58,845 nt of DNA from Planctomycetaceae bacterium (lineage in GTDB: Bacteria; Planctomycetota; Planctomycetia; Pirellulales; PALSA-1355), in NCBI GenBank assembly GCA_003153375.1, contig PLYM01000136.1, forward strand, positions 1 through 58,845, written 5' to 3'. Both the position numbers and the translations under genes were made by a program. How positions within the stretch are numbered: the first letter of the stretch is position 1; each line of letters begins with the position of its first letter. The notes beneath the pieces were generated by a model, which saw only the letters and a program-made list of their open reading frames with translations, searched no databases and was not told where the DNA came from. This document shows positions 1-8,063 of the stretch, piece after piece.

Positions 1-588
1 AAGCAATTTCGGTGGTTGGTATTAGGAGAGCACGCGAAAAGTAGGTAGAGAGAGGACGAACCGCACCTTTGCAGAATTGGCTGCGTTTTAGCGGCGCGGC
101 ATAACCGGCGGCAGGAAGTCGCTCGCGCGATGGTCGGTCATCGAAACCTCCTTGTTCCAGCGGCGAGACAATCGGCGGGGGTGCGAGTGTAGGGGCAGGG
201 GCCGAAACGGCTCAAGTTTGATTCCCCAAACCCCCACGATTTTGCGTTTTCGCAAGCGCAAGAAACGCGGCGCCACCCATGGGCCGGCCTGGTATTGCAC
301 CGATACCGGTCCCCACCAACAGGTTGCAGAAGAAACCGCTATCGCCCGGTGAACCGTCGCGACCTTTTCCGCGTCTAAGGATTGGCAGCGGAGTAGATGG
401 AAGTGATTGGAGCGGGGGTTGGCGATATGTTGCGAGCGCTGTGGACGGCCATCTGTGATTGGATTGGTTGGCAGCGCGAGCCCCCGGCCGTCGCTGCCTT
501 GCCCGCACAGCGGCAGGTACGGAATTTGGCGCCCGGCTTTGCCGTCCATGTGCTGGCATCGAACCCGCGGCGCGAAGGGAGGATGACG
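1..588. other. Leading non-coding stretch
   Basis: Apart from one possible 17-codon reading frame on the minus strand at its left end, I see no convincing gene before base 589. Longer open frames here on either strand have arginine- and histidine-rich compositions typical of frames opposite or beside real high-GC genes, and none shows family motifs. A small TTGCG/CGCAA hairpin lies near 242-255. The stretch probably contains the promoter of the gene at 589, but no clear -35/-10 pair stands out. Confidence 0.5.
88..141 (-). CDS. Possible 17-residue small ORF with a strong ribosome binding site
   Basis: The frame reads MTDHRASDFLPPVMPRR and ends in TAA. On the minus strand AAGGAGG (147-153) sits 5 bases before the ATG at 141, a near-ideal spacing and the main reason for listing it. 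There is no membrane segment, and no leader-peptide signature such as a run of one amino acid. Nothing downstream on this strand lies inside the window, so it could be a leader, an independent small protein, or chance. I do not recognise it. Confidence 0.3.
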   Translation of the reverse strand: MTDHRASDFLPPVMPRR

Positions 589-1080
589 ATGAATGCGGCG
601 TATGAAAAACTGATTCAGCACCTGGAAGAGCAGAACATCGGCTTTTGGGCTCGCAACGACGATCAGGCGGTCTACGCCGATTTCCGCGGCGCGGTCGGCA
701 CCTATCGCCTCTTCGCCCGCGTCGATGCCGAGGATAGCTTGTTCCAGGTCTTTGGACACTCGCCGGTGCGCGTGCCTGTGGGCTGCCGCGCGGCCATCGC
801 CGAGACCGTCACGCGGGCCAACTGCGGGTTGAAGGTGGGCAAGTTTGAGATGGACTGCGACGAAGGCGATTTGCGTTTTCAGACCTCGCAGATCCTCTCG
901 GACGACAATCTGGACGACGCCACGATTCGACGCATGTTGGGCACGACCATGGCGATGCTCGACCTGTATCTGCCGGCGATCCTGTCGGTGATCTATGGCA
1001 ACGAGTTGCCGAGCGATGCGATTCGTCACGTCGAGCCGGCCCGCAAGGCGGACGACGCCGAACCGGACGCCGACGCCTGA
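589..1080 (+). CDS. YbjN-domain protein
   Basis: Cytosolic protein of about 163 residues, resembling the YbjN / type III secretion chaperone-like fold family. The core runs from AYEKLIQHLEE through a strand-rich middle (YADFRGAVGTYRLFARVD) to a helical end containing LDLYLPAILSVIYG. The frame opens further upstream, but the 5' part looks non-coding. The ATG at 589 has AGGGAGG at 575-582 about six bases before it, whereas the in-frame ATG at 583 is too close to that site. The tail is acidic (DDAEPDADA). YbjN members are small proteins of uncertain role, often described as regulators or chaperone-like. A strong intrinsic terminator follows within 50 bases, so the gene is probably monocistronic. 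Confidence 0.65.
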   Translation: MNAAYEKLIQHLEEQNIGFWARNDDQAVYADFRGAVGTYRLFARVDAEDSLFQVFGHSPVRVPVGCRAAIAETVTRANCGLKVGKFEMDCDEGDLRFQTSQILSDDNLDDATIRRMLGTTMAMLDLYLPAILSVIYGNELPSDAIRHVEPARKADDAEPDADA

Positions 1081-1126
1081 CGGGTGCCGGGGCTGTCAGG
1101 CTCGCGGGGTGCGGAATACGATGGAG

Positions 1127-1160
1127 AGGCCCGGCCGGCACCAACGGCCGGGCCTTTTTT
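1127..1160 (+). terminator. Rho-independent terminator after the YbjN gene
   Basis: An 11-bp perfect GC-rich stem (1127-1137 pairing with 1145-1155) closes a 7-base loop and runs into six Ts at 1155-1160. It lies 47 bases after the stop codon of the gene ending at 1080. Confidence 0.9.
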
Positions 1161-1208
1161 GTTGTTTGTCCGGTTTTACTGTTTGTCCGGCCGTGAGCCC
1201 GCCGCGTG

Positions 1209-2480
1209 ATGTCACCCGAACCGCCGCCCTTGGAGCCATCCGTTTGGGATGCGGTCATCGTCGGTGCCGGGGCTGCCGGCTTGATGGCCGCGGCCGAGGC
1301 CGCCATCTGCGGCGCGCGGACGCTGCTGGTCGAAAAGAATCGCAAGCCGGGCGTCAAAATCCTGATGTCGGGCGGCACGCGCTGCAATATCACGCAGGCC
1401 ACGGACAATCGGGGTATCGTGGCCGCCTTCGGCGCCGCGGGCCGCTTTTTGCACTCGCCGCTGGCGGCCCTGAGCGTGGCCGAGACGATCGAGTTGTTTC
1501 ACTCCGAGGGCGTGCTGACCAAGGTCGAGCCCACCGGCAAGATCTTCCCGGCCAGCGACAAGGCGGTCGACGTGCAGGCCGCGCTGGTGCGGCGCGTCGA
1601 GCGCAGCGGCGCCACGCTGGCGTTGGGCGAAGGGGTGTTGGAAGTGCAGCGCGAGGACGAGGGCTTCCGCCTGACCACCACGCGGCGGATCGTGTTGGCG
1701 CGCAAGCTGCTGATCACGACCGGCGGCCAGTCCTATCCCGGCTGCGGCACCATCGGCGAGGGCTATCGCTGGGCAGCCCAGTTCGGCCATACGATCGTGG
1801 CCCCGCGGCCGGCGCTGGTGCCGATCACGACGCCTTCGACCTGGGTGCGGGCGCTGGGGGGGATCACGATTCCCGACGTGCTGGTTCGTGTTCGCGACGA
1901 GGCGGGCCGGGCGCTGGCCGAGCGGCGCGGATCGCTGTTGTTCGCCCATTTCGGTCTCTCGGGTCCCGTGATTCTCGACGTCAGCCGCGTCGTCAGCGGT
2001 CATCCGCAGCCGCGCTCGCTCAGCCTGGAGTGCAATTTTCTGCCCGCGCTCGACGTCGAACAACTCGTGGCCAGTTGGCGCGCGCAGGCGCAGGTCGCGG
2101 GCAAGAAGCAACTGCTGAGTGTCGTTGCCGAGCAGTTGCCACAACGATTGTGCGAAGCCCTGCTGGCCACGGCCCAGCTTTCGCCGCAGATGAAAGTGGC
2201 CGAGCTCTCGCAACGAGCCTGGCACGAAGCGGCGGCGGCGCTGCTCAAACAGTCGATTCCGATCGAGGGCACGCTTGGATTCAAGAAGGCCGAAGTCACG
2301 GCCGGGGGCGTGGCGCTCGGTGAAGTGAACTCGAGCACCATGCAGAGCAAGCTCGTGCCCAACCTGTTCCTGGCCGGCGAGGTGCTCGATCTCGATGGCC
2401 CGATCGGCGGCTACAACTTTCAAGCCGCCTGGAGCACCGGCACGCTTGCCGGGCGGAAGATGGCCGAGGATTGGGCCTGA
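1209..2480 (+). CDS. NAD(P)/FAD-dependent oxidoreductase, BaiN/HI0933 (YhiN) family
   Basis: Flavoprotein of about 423 residues. The N-terminal dinucleotide-binding motif VIVGAGAAGLMAA is followed by a conserved acidic segment (LLVEKN) and the family signature KILMSGGTRCNIT. The central region has TTGGQSYPGCGTIGEGY, and the C-terminus carries LGFKKAEVTAGGVALGEV and the FAD-closing FLAGEVLDLDGPIGGYNFQ. Length and motif order fit a complete HI0933-type enzyme. Members are flavin-dependent reductases; BaiN acts on bile acids, but the natural substrate of most homologues is unknown. GTG at 1206 directly precedes ATG at 1209; I chose the ATG, and the difference is one residue. It stands alone between the terminator and a convergent gene. 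Confidence 0.88.
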   Translation: MSPEPPPLEPSVWDAVIVGAGAAGLMAAAEAAICGARTLLVEKNRKPGVKILMSGGTRCNITQATDNRGIVAAFGAAGRFLHSPLAALSVAETIELFHSEGVLTKVEPTGKIFPASDKAVDVQAALVRRVERSGATLALGEGVLEVQREDEGFRLTTTRRIVLARKLLITTGGQSYPGCGTIGEGYRWAAQFGHTIVAPRPALVPITTPSTWVRALGGITIPDVLVRVRDEAGRALAERRGSLLFAHFGLSGPVILDVSRVVSGHPQPRSLSLECNFLPALDVEQLVASWRAQAQVAGKKQLLSVVAEQLPQRLCEALLATAQLSPQMKVAELSQRAWHEAAAALLKQSIPIEGTLGFKKAEVTAGGVALGEVNSSTMQSKLVPNLFLAGEVLDLDGPIGGYNFQAAWSTGTLAGRKMAEDWA

Positions 2481-2493
2481 CGGGGCGTGCCGC

Positions 2494-3765
2494 TCAGCTT
2501 TGCCAGTGCGTGCTCTGCGCGGGCGGCTGATAACGAACCGCCAGGTGCGGCGTTTCAAGCCGCTTTTGTCCCGTGCCCAGCGAGCGCATGGCGGCTTCGA
2601 CCAGGCCCGAGGTCAGCAACGTGCGTTCGATGGGGTACGGAGTCTTCCCGGTGAGGAACGTCTCTTCGGCTTTCGACATCAGCGCGGCCGAGTAAACCAC
2701 GTTCGGGTTCGGTGGCAGATAGAACAGCGTCGAGAGCGGCTCGCGCTCGCCTTTCAACCGCGCGGCAAACGTGAAATCGCTCACCAGGCCGTTCATCAGC
2801 AGCATCGTAGACCGGGTGCCGTCGACGTACTCGAAGCGGTAAGCGACCGGATCCTTGACCCACTCGCGAATCTGCGCGGGCGTAGGATAGCGATGGCTGT
2901 ACGTCTCGGGCTGGGCCAGCGTCTGGCTGCGCGACAAGCACGCTTCGAACAGCCGCGGATCCCAGCCGCCGCTGGTCCAGCCGCCGGCCTCCATCGCCCG
3001 CCACACCGCGTCGCCGCGCAGGGCTTGCATCGTGGCCACGCCGGTTTCGCCTCCGCGGCGACGCTCGGCCATGCACTGAATCACTTCCAAGGCGTGAAAA
3101 TCGTAACTGTCCAAGCCGCCGATGGCCACGCACAGCATCTCCTCGACCTCGGCGCCCAGCGTCAGTTCCACGTCGGGCATGCGCCAGGTAACCGGCAACG
3201 ACGAACCGGCCAGAAATGGAAACTTCAACTCGCGCGAGATGTCGACCATCTCCTTGGCCCACTCCCACTTCCACGACAGGTGCTTGTCGTTGAACACCGG
3301 AACCGCGCGGCCATCATGGCGAAAGACGTCGGTCACCTGCTTGAAGAACTCGTAGCGTGGGTACTTTTTCTGGCCAAACTCGTTGTTCGGATAATCGCCG
3401 TGCTCGCCGATGACGAGCACCGCATCGACGGCCAGCTTGTCGCCGCCGGCTCGCAACGCCTCGGCAATCGTCGGGTAGATCGGAAAGCCAAACTCCTGCG
3501 ACCGCTGGCGGCTGAGATCGTTCTCGGGCGTCTGATCGACAAAGGCCGCCACCACGTCGAACGGCGGATGGTGCCAGGCTCCGCGGATCGGATAGCCGAC
3601 GAGAAATCGCTCGCCCATGTGCCAGGCGTGCGAGTGATAGCGCCATTCGGTCGTGACGATCGCCAGCCGCTTGCGTCGTTCGCCCGCCGGTTCGGCGCCC
3701 CACAGCAGAGTCCCGCCGACGAGTCCCGCGCCGACGCCTCCCAAAAAGTTTCTTCGTGTCAGCAT
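2494..3765 (-). CDS. Tat-exported conserved protein of unknown function
   Basis: 423 residues. The N-terminus MLTRRNFLGGVGAGLVGGTLLWG is a twin-arginine signal, so the folded protein is exported. The mature part starts with a strand (RLAIVTTEWRY) and a His-rich segment (HSHAWHMGERF), and includes AVLVIGEHGDYP and VPVFNDKHLSWKWEW, suggesting a Rossmann-like fold. I recognise it as a type common in planctomycetes but know no function. ATG at 3765 has TGGAGG six bases upstream; a longer upstream extension of the frame lies inside the sirtuin gene and is not coding. The start overlaps the end of the sirtuin gene by 7 bases (3759-3765), implying translational coupling. Confidence 0.75.
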   Translation of the reverse strand: MLTRRNFLGGVGAGLVGGTLLWGAEPAGERRKRLAIVTTEWRYHSHAWHMGERFLVGYPIRGAWHHPPFDVVAAFVDQTPENDLSRQRSQEFGFPIYPTIAEALRAGGDKLAVDAVLVIGEHGDYPNNEFGQKKYPRYEFFKQVTDVFRHDGRAVPVFNDKHLSWKWEWAKEMVDISRELKFPFLAGSSLPVTWRMPDVELTLGAEVEEMLCVAIGGLDSYDFHALEVIQCMAERRRGGETGVATMQALRGDAVWRAMEAGGWTSGGWDPRLFEACLSRSQTLAQPETYSHRYPTPAQIREWVKDPVAYRFEYVDGTRSTMLLMNGLVSDFTFAARLKGEREPLSTLFYLPPNPNVVYSAALMSKAEETFLTGKTPYPIERTLLTSGLVEAAMRSLGTGQKRLETPHLAVRYQPPAQSTHWQS

Positions 3766-4556
3766 GTTGGGCCTCCAGGAACGCGCATCGCGCGATCGAT
3801 TTCTCTGAGGGTGACGCCGATCGGTTCGTGCAACACGGCGTCGGCCGTGGCGTCCTGATCGGTCGGGTCGCGGTTGATGATGACCAGCTTGGCGCCCGCG
3901 CGGCGCGCGATCTCGGGCAAGCCGGCCGCGGGATGCACGACCAGCGACGAGCCGATCGCCAGGAACAGGTCGCTCTGTTCGGCCAGCGCGATCGATTCTT
4001 CGAGCACTTCGGTAGGCAGCGACTGGCCGAACGAGACCGTGGCGCTCTTCAATCGACCACCGCACGCGGGGCACTCGGGCGTCGCCTGCCGCTGGCGATA
4101 GGCTTCGATGATCGGCATCGGTTCATAGCGCTCGTCGCAATCGACGCAAATCACCCAGCGCGTCGTGCCGTGCAGCTCGAGCACCCGCCGGCTGCCCGCG
4201 CGTTGGTGCAGGTCGTCGATGTTCTGCGTGATCACGGCAACGATTCGGCCGGCCTGCTCCCAACGGGCAATCGTCAAATGGCCCGCATTGGGCTCGGCCC
4301 GGACAAAGTCGTCGGCCGCCGCCGATTTCTGCCGCCAGTATTCATTGCGGGCGTCGGCCGAGGCTAGAAACTGATCGTAGTAGACCGGCTGGCTCTTGGA
4401 CCAGACCCCGCCCGGCGAGCGAAAATCGGGAATGCCGCTCTCGGTGCTCATGCCGGCGCCGGTGAAGACCACGGCCTGCCGCGCCTCGGCTAGCCACTGG
4501 GCCACGCGTTGAATGTTCGAAGCCACGACCTGTGCCATGCTGGCTTGTGCCTCCAT
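3759..4556 (-). CDS. cobB: NAD-dependent protein deacylase, Sir2 family
   Basis: 265-residue sirtuin, probably cytosolic. It removes acyl groups from lysine using NAD, releasing nicotinamide. Motifs appear in canonical order: NAD loop GAGMSTESGIPDFRSP (about residues 33-48), TQNIDDLHQRAG, the catalytic His in LELHG, a Cys4 zinc site (CVDC and CPAC), ATVSFGQSLP, GSSLVVHPAAGLP and INRDPT. All catalytic features are intact and the length is typical of bacterial sirtuins. The symbol is by family; the subgroup was not resolved. An alternative start is the Met at residue 7. It is the upstream partner in a 7-base overlap with a Tat-exported protein, an unusual pairing. Confidence 0.93.
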   Translation of the reverse strand: MEAQASMAQVVASNIQRVAQWLAEARQAVVFTGAGMSTESGIPDFRSPGGVWSKSQPVYYDQFLASADARNEYWRQKSAAADDFVRAEPNAGHLTIARWEQAGRIVAVITQNIDDLHQRAGSRRVLELHGTTRWVICVDCDERYEPMPIIEAYRQRQATPECPACGGRLKSATVSFGQSLPTEVLEESIALAEQSDLFLAIGSSLVVHPAAGLPEIARRAGAKLVIINRDPTDQDATADAVLHEPIGVTLREIDRAMRVPGGPTC

Positions 4557-4657
4557 ACGGGTGCGAAAGTCCGCAGCTGCAGCGTCGTGGTATTATAGTC
4601 GTCGCTTTCGCCGTTTGCCGAGGAACGGGCCGGCGTGTCGCCAGTGCAATGCCAGGA

Positions 4658-4676
4658 CACGGGCAAAATGCCCGTG
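4658..4676. repeat. Short hairpin repeat, probably an interspersed planctomycete element
   Basis: CACGGGCA, loop AAA, then TGCCCGTG forms a perfect 8-bp stem with a 3-base loop in the 155-base gap between the cupin and sirtuin genes. One frame across it reads TGILPVSW, a string I recall as recurring in tiny spurious proteins annotated in planctomycetes, which suggests a dispersed palindromic repeat. No T-run follows, so it is not a standard terminator. I saw no second copy in the window. Confidence 0.5.
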
Positions 4677-4711
4677 GCACCCGACACGTTGGCGTAGTCA
4701 GTCCACGACGC

Positions 4712-5212
4712 CTACGGCCAGCGGACTTCCTCGTTGACGCCGACGCCATCGGTGCCGGTCCAATTTTCGAGCGAGCCGGCTTTGGCCTGGATGACGATGT
4801 AGAACATCGCTTCGTCCGAGGTGTTGCGGCAGCAGCGGACGCCGTCGGGGGCGACGCGGACGGCGGTCCCCTCGCTGATCGGCATCACCTGGTCATCGAC
4901 GCGAAACTGGCCCGCGCCGCTGAGAATCAGATAGACCTCCTCGTTCTGCCGGTGCTTGTGATAGAAGGGGATCGACTTGTGGGGTGGGATCAGGCCGAAC
5001 GAGATCTCCATGGCCGTCAGGTCGAGCACCTGCTTGAGGAACACCTTGCCCGCGCTCGGGCCCGACATGCGTGGGTGGTGGATGGCATAACGCGTCAACT
5101 CGTGCGCGGCGCCCACGTGGGCCAGGGAGAAGTTTGGCCCCGAGAGCCACTCGTGAACTTCGGTCTGCTGGGGAAAGTCGGCGACGGGTTTCTGCGCGAC
5201 GGCTTCGCTCAT
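4712..5212 (-). CDS. Cupin-domain protein
   Basis: 166 residues with a single cupin barrel. Motif 1 is visible as PFYHKHRQNEEVYLILSGAGQF and motif 2 as GTAVRVAPDGVRCCRNTSDEAMFYIVIQ. The His pair and Glu of motif 1 fit metal binding, while motif 2 lacks the usual His (RCCRN), so the metal site may be altered. No signal peptide. The start ATG overlaps the stop of the TetR gene by 4 bases (ATGA), so the two are co-translated. Small single-domain cupins next to a regulator often act on or sense small metabolites, but the substrate cannot be read from sequence. Confidence 0.8.
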   Translation of the reverse strand: MSEAVAQKPVADFPQQTEVHEWLSGPNFSLAHVGAAHELTRYAIHHPRMSGPSAGKVFLKQVLDLTAMEISFGLIPPHKSIPFYHKHRQNEEVYLILSGAGQFRVDDQVMPISEGTAVRVAPDGVRCCRNTSDEAMFYIVIQAKAGSLENWTGTDGVGVNEEVRWP

Positions 5213-5883
5213 GTTTTCAGCCTGCCTTTCTTGCGGTGGGAGGACGAACGGGGTTTGTCGCGCCGTTTGGTGCGAGGCGCCGGCGAGGGAGAGTTCAGCG
5301 ATTGATCGACCAGGTGCCGGCAGGCCGCCAGGATGCGATCGGCCAGCGCTTCGTCCGCCACGGCGCGCGATAACGACAAACCGCCGATCATCAGGGCCAG
5401 CAGCGCCAAGGCCTGATCCGATCGCTCGGCCGACCTGTCGCCGGGCAGATGCTCGGCCAGCGCGGCGACGATTTCCCGGGCGACGTCTTCAAAGGCCCGC
5501 CGCGTGGCCGGGCTTTGCCGTGTCAGCTCCGAAACCAACGGCGGCATGGGGCAACCTTGGTCGACCAGCCGGCGGTGCGCCGGGCTCAAGTACTTTCCGG
5601 CGATCGATCGAACGCGGGCCGGACCGGTCAGTTGATCGTCCTGCGGGTTGTCAGTGCCGCGAAGAACGCGGCCTTGGCGCAAGGTTTCGACCAGGGCCGC
5701 GGCGAACAAGGCATCCTTGGATTTGAAGTGTGCATAAAAGCCGCCGGCCGTCAGCCCCGCCTCGGCCATCACGTCGTCGACGCTGCCGGCCTGAAATCCC
5801 CGGCGGCGAAACACCCGGGCTGCGGCCGCCAAAATGCGCTGGCGCGTCTGCGGTTTGTGATCGGCTGCGTATCGCATGGCCAT
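5209..5883 (-). CDS. TetR/AcrR-family transcriptional regulator
   Basis: 224 residues. The N-terminal DNA-binding domain has TRQRILAAAARVFRRRGFQ followed by the helix-turn-helix VDDVMAEAGLTAGGFYAHFKSKDALFAAA (about residues 14-60), the classic TetR pattern. The C-terminal ligand domain is helical and not assignable to a ligand. The extreme C-terminus is very basic. Two candidate starts, ATG at 5883 and ATG at 5877, lie just after a perfect palindrome at 5889-5902, which strongly suggests autoregulation. It overlaps the downstream cupin gene by 4 bases, making a two-gene operon. Confidence 0.92.
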   Translation of the reverse strand: MAMRYAADHKPQTRQRILAAAARVFRRRGFQAGSVDDVMAEAGLTAGGFYAHFKSKDALFAAALVETLRQGRVLRGTDNPQDDQLTGPARVRSIAGKYLSPAHRRLVDQGCPMPPLVSELTRQSPATRRAFEDVAREIVAALAEHLPGDRSAERSDQALALLALMIGGLSLSRAVADEALADRILAACRHLVDQSLNSPSPAPRTKRRDKPRSSSHRKKGRLKT

Positions 5884-5888
5884 TTTAT

Positions 5889-5902
5889 ATTACGATCGTA
5901 AT
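5889..5902. promoter_or_regulatory. Perfect 14-bp palindrome, likely operator of the TetR regulator
   Basis: ATTACGATCGTAAT is a perfect inverted repeat ending 6 bases before the ATG at 5883. Its AT-rich arms stand out from the GC-rich surroundings. TetR-family repressors usually bind such short palindromes in their own promoters. The surrounding ATAATATAAA-like bases could form the -10 element, so bound repressor would block transcription or initiation directly. Confidence 0.7.
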
Positions 5903-5954
5903 TCTATGTCAATGCGGTTTTCTTCCGTAAACGGCCATCGCGTTCGGGAGCTTG

Positions 5955-8000
5955 CTAGCCGATCAGAATGCGGGGCTGCCGGGCCGTATCGGGCATGGCC
6001 TTGCGAATCAATTCGCGGACCATCCAGGGAACGTTGCCCTCGCCCAACAGCAGAAAGTGCAGGTTGGCCGCCAGCGGCGGCTCGTTCGACCAACCGAAGA
6101 TGATCTCGGGCGGCTCGCCGCCGTCGCGGCACAGCACCAGGCAGATCGCCGCCAGCACGTGCGAGACGCTGACGCAGCGCGAGACGCGAATCACTTCGAA
6201 CCCGGCCTCGTGCTCGATCTTCATCAGCGGCTTCTGATAGAAATTGCTGGGATCTCCCAGCTCGACTTCGATGAAGATGATGGGCGTGGCGGGATCGAGG
6301 CGATAGTCGCGGTGCAGCACCCGGCTTTTCTCGGTCAGCGACACCAAGCCCGGCCGGTGCGGCGCGAGCACCTTGGCGCCCGAGTGGCAGAGATCTTGCC
6401 AGCGCGTGCGGGCGGCGTGATCGGCGAAATCAAACCCTTCGAAGCGCAATTCCGTGCTGCGAATCCAGCGCGAAACGAACGAGCTGGCCACGATGGCTGC
6501 GACGAAGGCCAGCGCGATCGTCAGGCCCGAGTGGTTGATCAGCACCGTCAGCCCGGTCATCACCAAAAAGAATCCGCCGGCGGCGGCCGACAGGGTGACC
6601 AGCACGAGCCGCCGCCGTCCGCGATGGGCCAGATGCGCCAGGTCCTTCGAAGCCGCCAGCGCCGCGCCCGCCAGCAACACCAACACGCTGGTGGCATAGG
6701 CCCATTGCTGCGACGAGGGACTGGCGCGGAACACCACGGTAACCAGCAGCACGATCACGTTGAGCAGATAGAGGATCAGTCCGACCTTGCCGGCCCAGCT
6801 CACTTCCATGCCCAAGCGATTCAAGTAGTGCGGCAAGAGGTTCTTTAATCCCAATGTCACGCTGGCGCCGGCCAGACAGAGAATGACCGCGCTGCCGATG
6901 TCGAACACGTCGCCAAAACGATGTCCGAAGAACGGGGCCAGCATCGCATCATGCGATGTGCCCGAAAGCGGTGAGCCGTGGGCGAGGTAGGCCAGCGCCC
7001 GATGCTCGGCCTCGCCGCCGGGTTGCAGTTGATGCCAGGGCACCACCAGCGTGGTGACCGTGACGGCGCTGAGCAGGTAGACCGCCATGATCGCCGCGGC
7101 CCAGCACATCAGCTTGCGGGCGTTGCGCGCCCGGCCGGCGAGGATGTCGGGATGTCCGTGGCCCGCGCCGCGAATCTGCGGCACGACGTTCATCACCATT
7201 TCGAAGCCGCTCAGGCCCAGCGCCATCTGCGGAAAGGACCACAGGGCAATACCCAGCCAGGCCCAGACCCAACCGTGCGGCGCGTCGCCTGGCGCCGCGT
7301 CGTCGGTGGGGTGGACGAGGAAAATCGCGTCCTGCCAGGCTTGCCAGATTTCAGGATGCCCGACCAGATAGATCACACCAGCGACGATCACGATGGCCGA
7401 CAGCGCCAGGTACGTGGTCACGGCCCCGGCCGCCACCAGCAGAATCTTTCGCGTCACGCCCCGTTTGAGCACTTGCCAGACGACGAACGAGAGAATCGAC
7501 AGGCCGATCGTCACTGCCACTTGCGGATCGCAAACTCGCCGCAGCAGCGATTCGAGCGGCGGCCACCAGATGTGGTCCTCGATATACAGGTTTTCGGGCA
7601 GGTGCGCCAGCAGGCGCTGGCCGTGCGGGTTGTGCAACAGATGAACGGCCGCGACGGCCACGGACAAGCTGCGCGTGATGACGAAATCGGCGGCGGCAAA
7701 ACCCAGCATCGTCAGCACGACCAGCTTGCCACGCCAACCGGGAATGCGGTCTTCGAGCACGCCGGTTGCGCCCCGACCATCGTGCGAGCGACCCACCAGA
7801 TACCAGTAGACCGGCAATGCCAGCAGGAACGTGACCAGCATCACCGCCGCGGCGGCCACCGGCGCCAAGGGGCCAGCGGCGGCCACGGCGATCGAGGGCA
7901 GATAGGCCAAAGTGCTGAAATAGTCGACGCCAACCAGGCACAGCACGAGCGGCCACGGATTGGTGGTCGGGTGCGGACCGCTGCGGAGGGTTTCAGACAT
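5955..8000 (-). CDS. APC-superfamily permease with large C-terminal soluble domain
   Basis: 681 residues. About the first 450 form roughly 12 hydrophobic segments, beginning LVLCLVGVDYFSTLAYLPSIA, resembling the amino acid-polyamine-organocation superfamily. The segment LGIALWSFPQMALGLSGFEMVMNVVPQIRG matches the conserved helix pattern around helix 6 in this fold. The last 200 residues are soluble and include PIIFIEVELGDPSNFYQKP and ends with RKAMPDTARQPRILIG. The substrate is unknown. The gene starts 63 bases after the stop of the membrane protein gene at 8064-8921, so the two probably form an operon. Confidence 0.72.
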   Translation of the reverse strand: MSETLRSGPHPTTNPWPLVLCLVGVDYFSTLAYLPSIAVAAAGPLAPVAAAAVMLVTFLLALPVYWYLVGRSHDGRGATGVLEDRIPGWRGKLVVLTMLGFAAADFVITRSLSVAVAAVHLLHNPHGQRLLAHLPENLYIEDHIWWPPLESLLRRVCDPQVAVTIGLSILSFVVWQVLKRGVTRKILLVAAGAVTTYLALSAIVIVAGVIYLVGHPEIWQAWQDAIFLVHPTDDAAPGDAPHGWVWAWLGIALWSFPQMALGLSGFEMVMNVVPQIRGAGHGHPDILAGRARNARKLMCWAAAIMAVYLLSAVTVTTLVVPWHQLQPGGEAEHRALAYLAHGSPLSGTSHDAMLAPFFGHRFGDVFDIGSAVILCLAGASVTLGLKNLLPHYLNRLGMEVSWAGKVGLILYLLNVIVLLVTVVFRASPSSQQWAYATSVLVLLAGAALAASKDLAHLAHRGRRRLVLVTLSAAAGGFFLVMTGLTVLINHSGLTIALAFVAAIVASSFVSRWIRSTELRFEGFDFADHAARTRWQDLCHSGAKVLAPHRPGLVSLTEKSRVLHRDYRLDPATPIIFIEVELGDPSNFYQKPLMKIEHEAGFEVIRVSRCVSVSHVLAAICLVLCRDGGEPPEIIFGWSNEPPLAANLHFLLLGEGNVPWMVRELIRKAMPDTARQPRILIG

Positions 8001-8063
8001 GGGGCTTGCCGGGCGAGTGGAACGAGACGTGCCGAAGCGTCATGATCCGCTGGGCGCCGGCCG

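Noticed and set aside
247-260. TTGCG/CGCAA small hairpin near the left end
   Set aside because: Only a 5-bp stem with no T-run and no gene end beside it.
88-1029. Long minus-strand open frame opposite the YbjN gene
   Set aside because: Its composition is His/Arg/Gln-rich, it has no motifs, and it is explained by the real plus-strand gene in a high-GC context.
2395-3858. 487-codon plus-strand open frame opposite the Tat protein
   Set aside because: The minus strand has a Tat signal, a good ribosome site and a conserved-looking protein.
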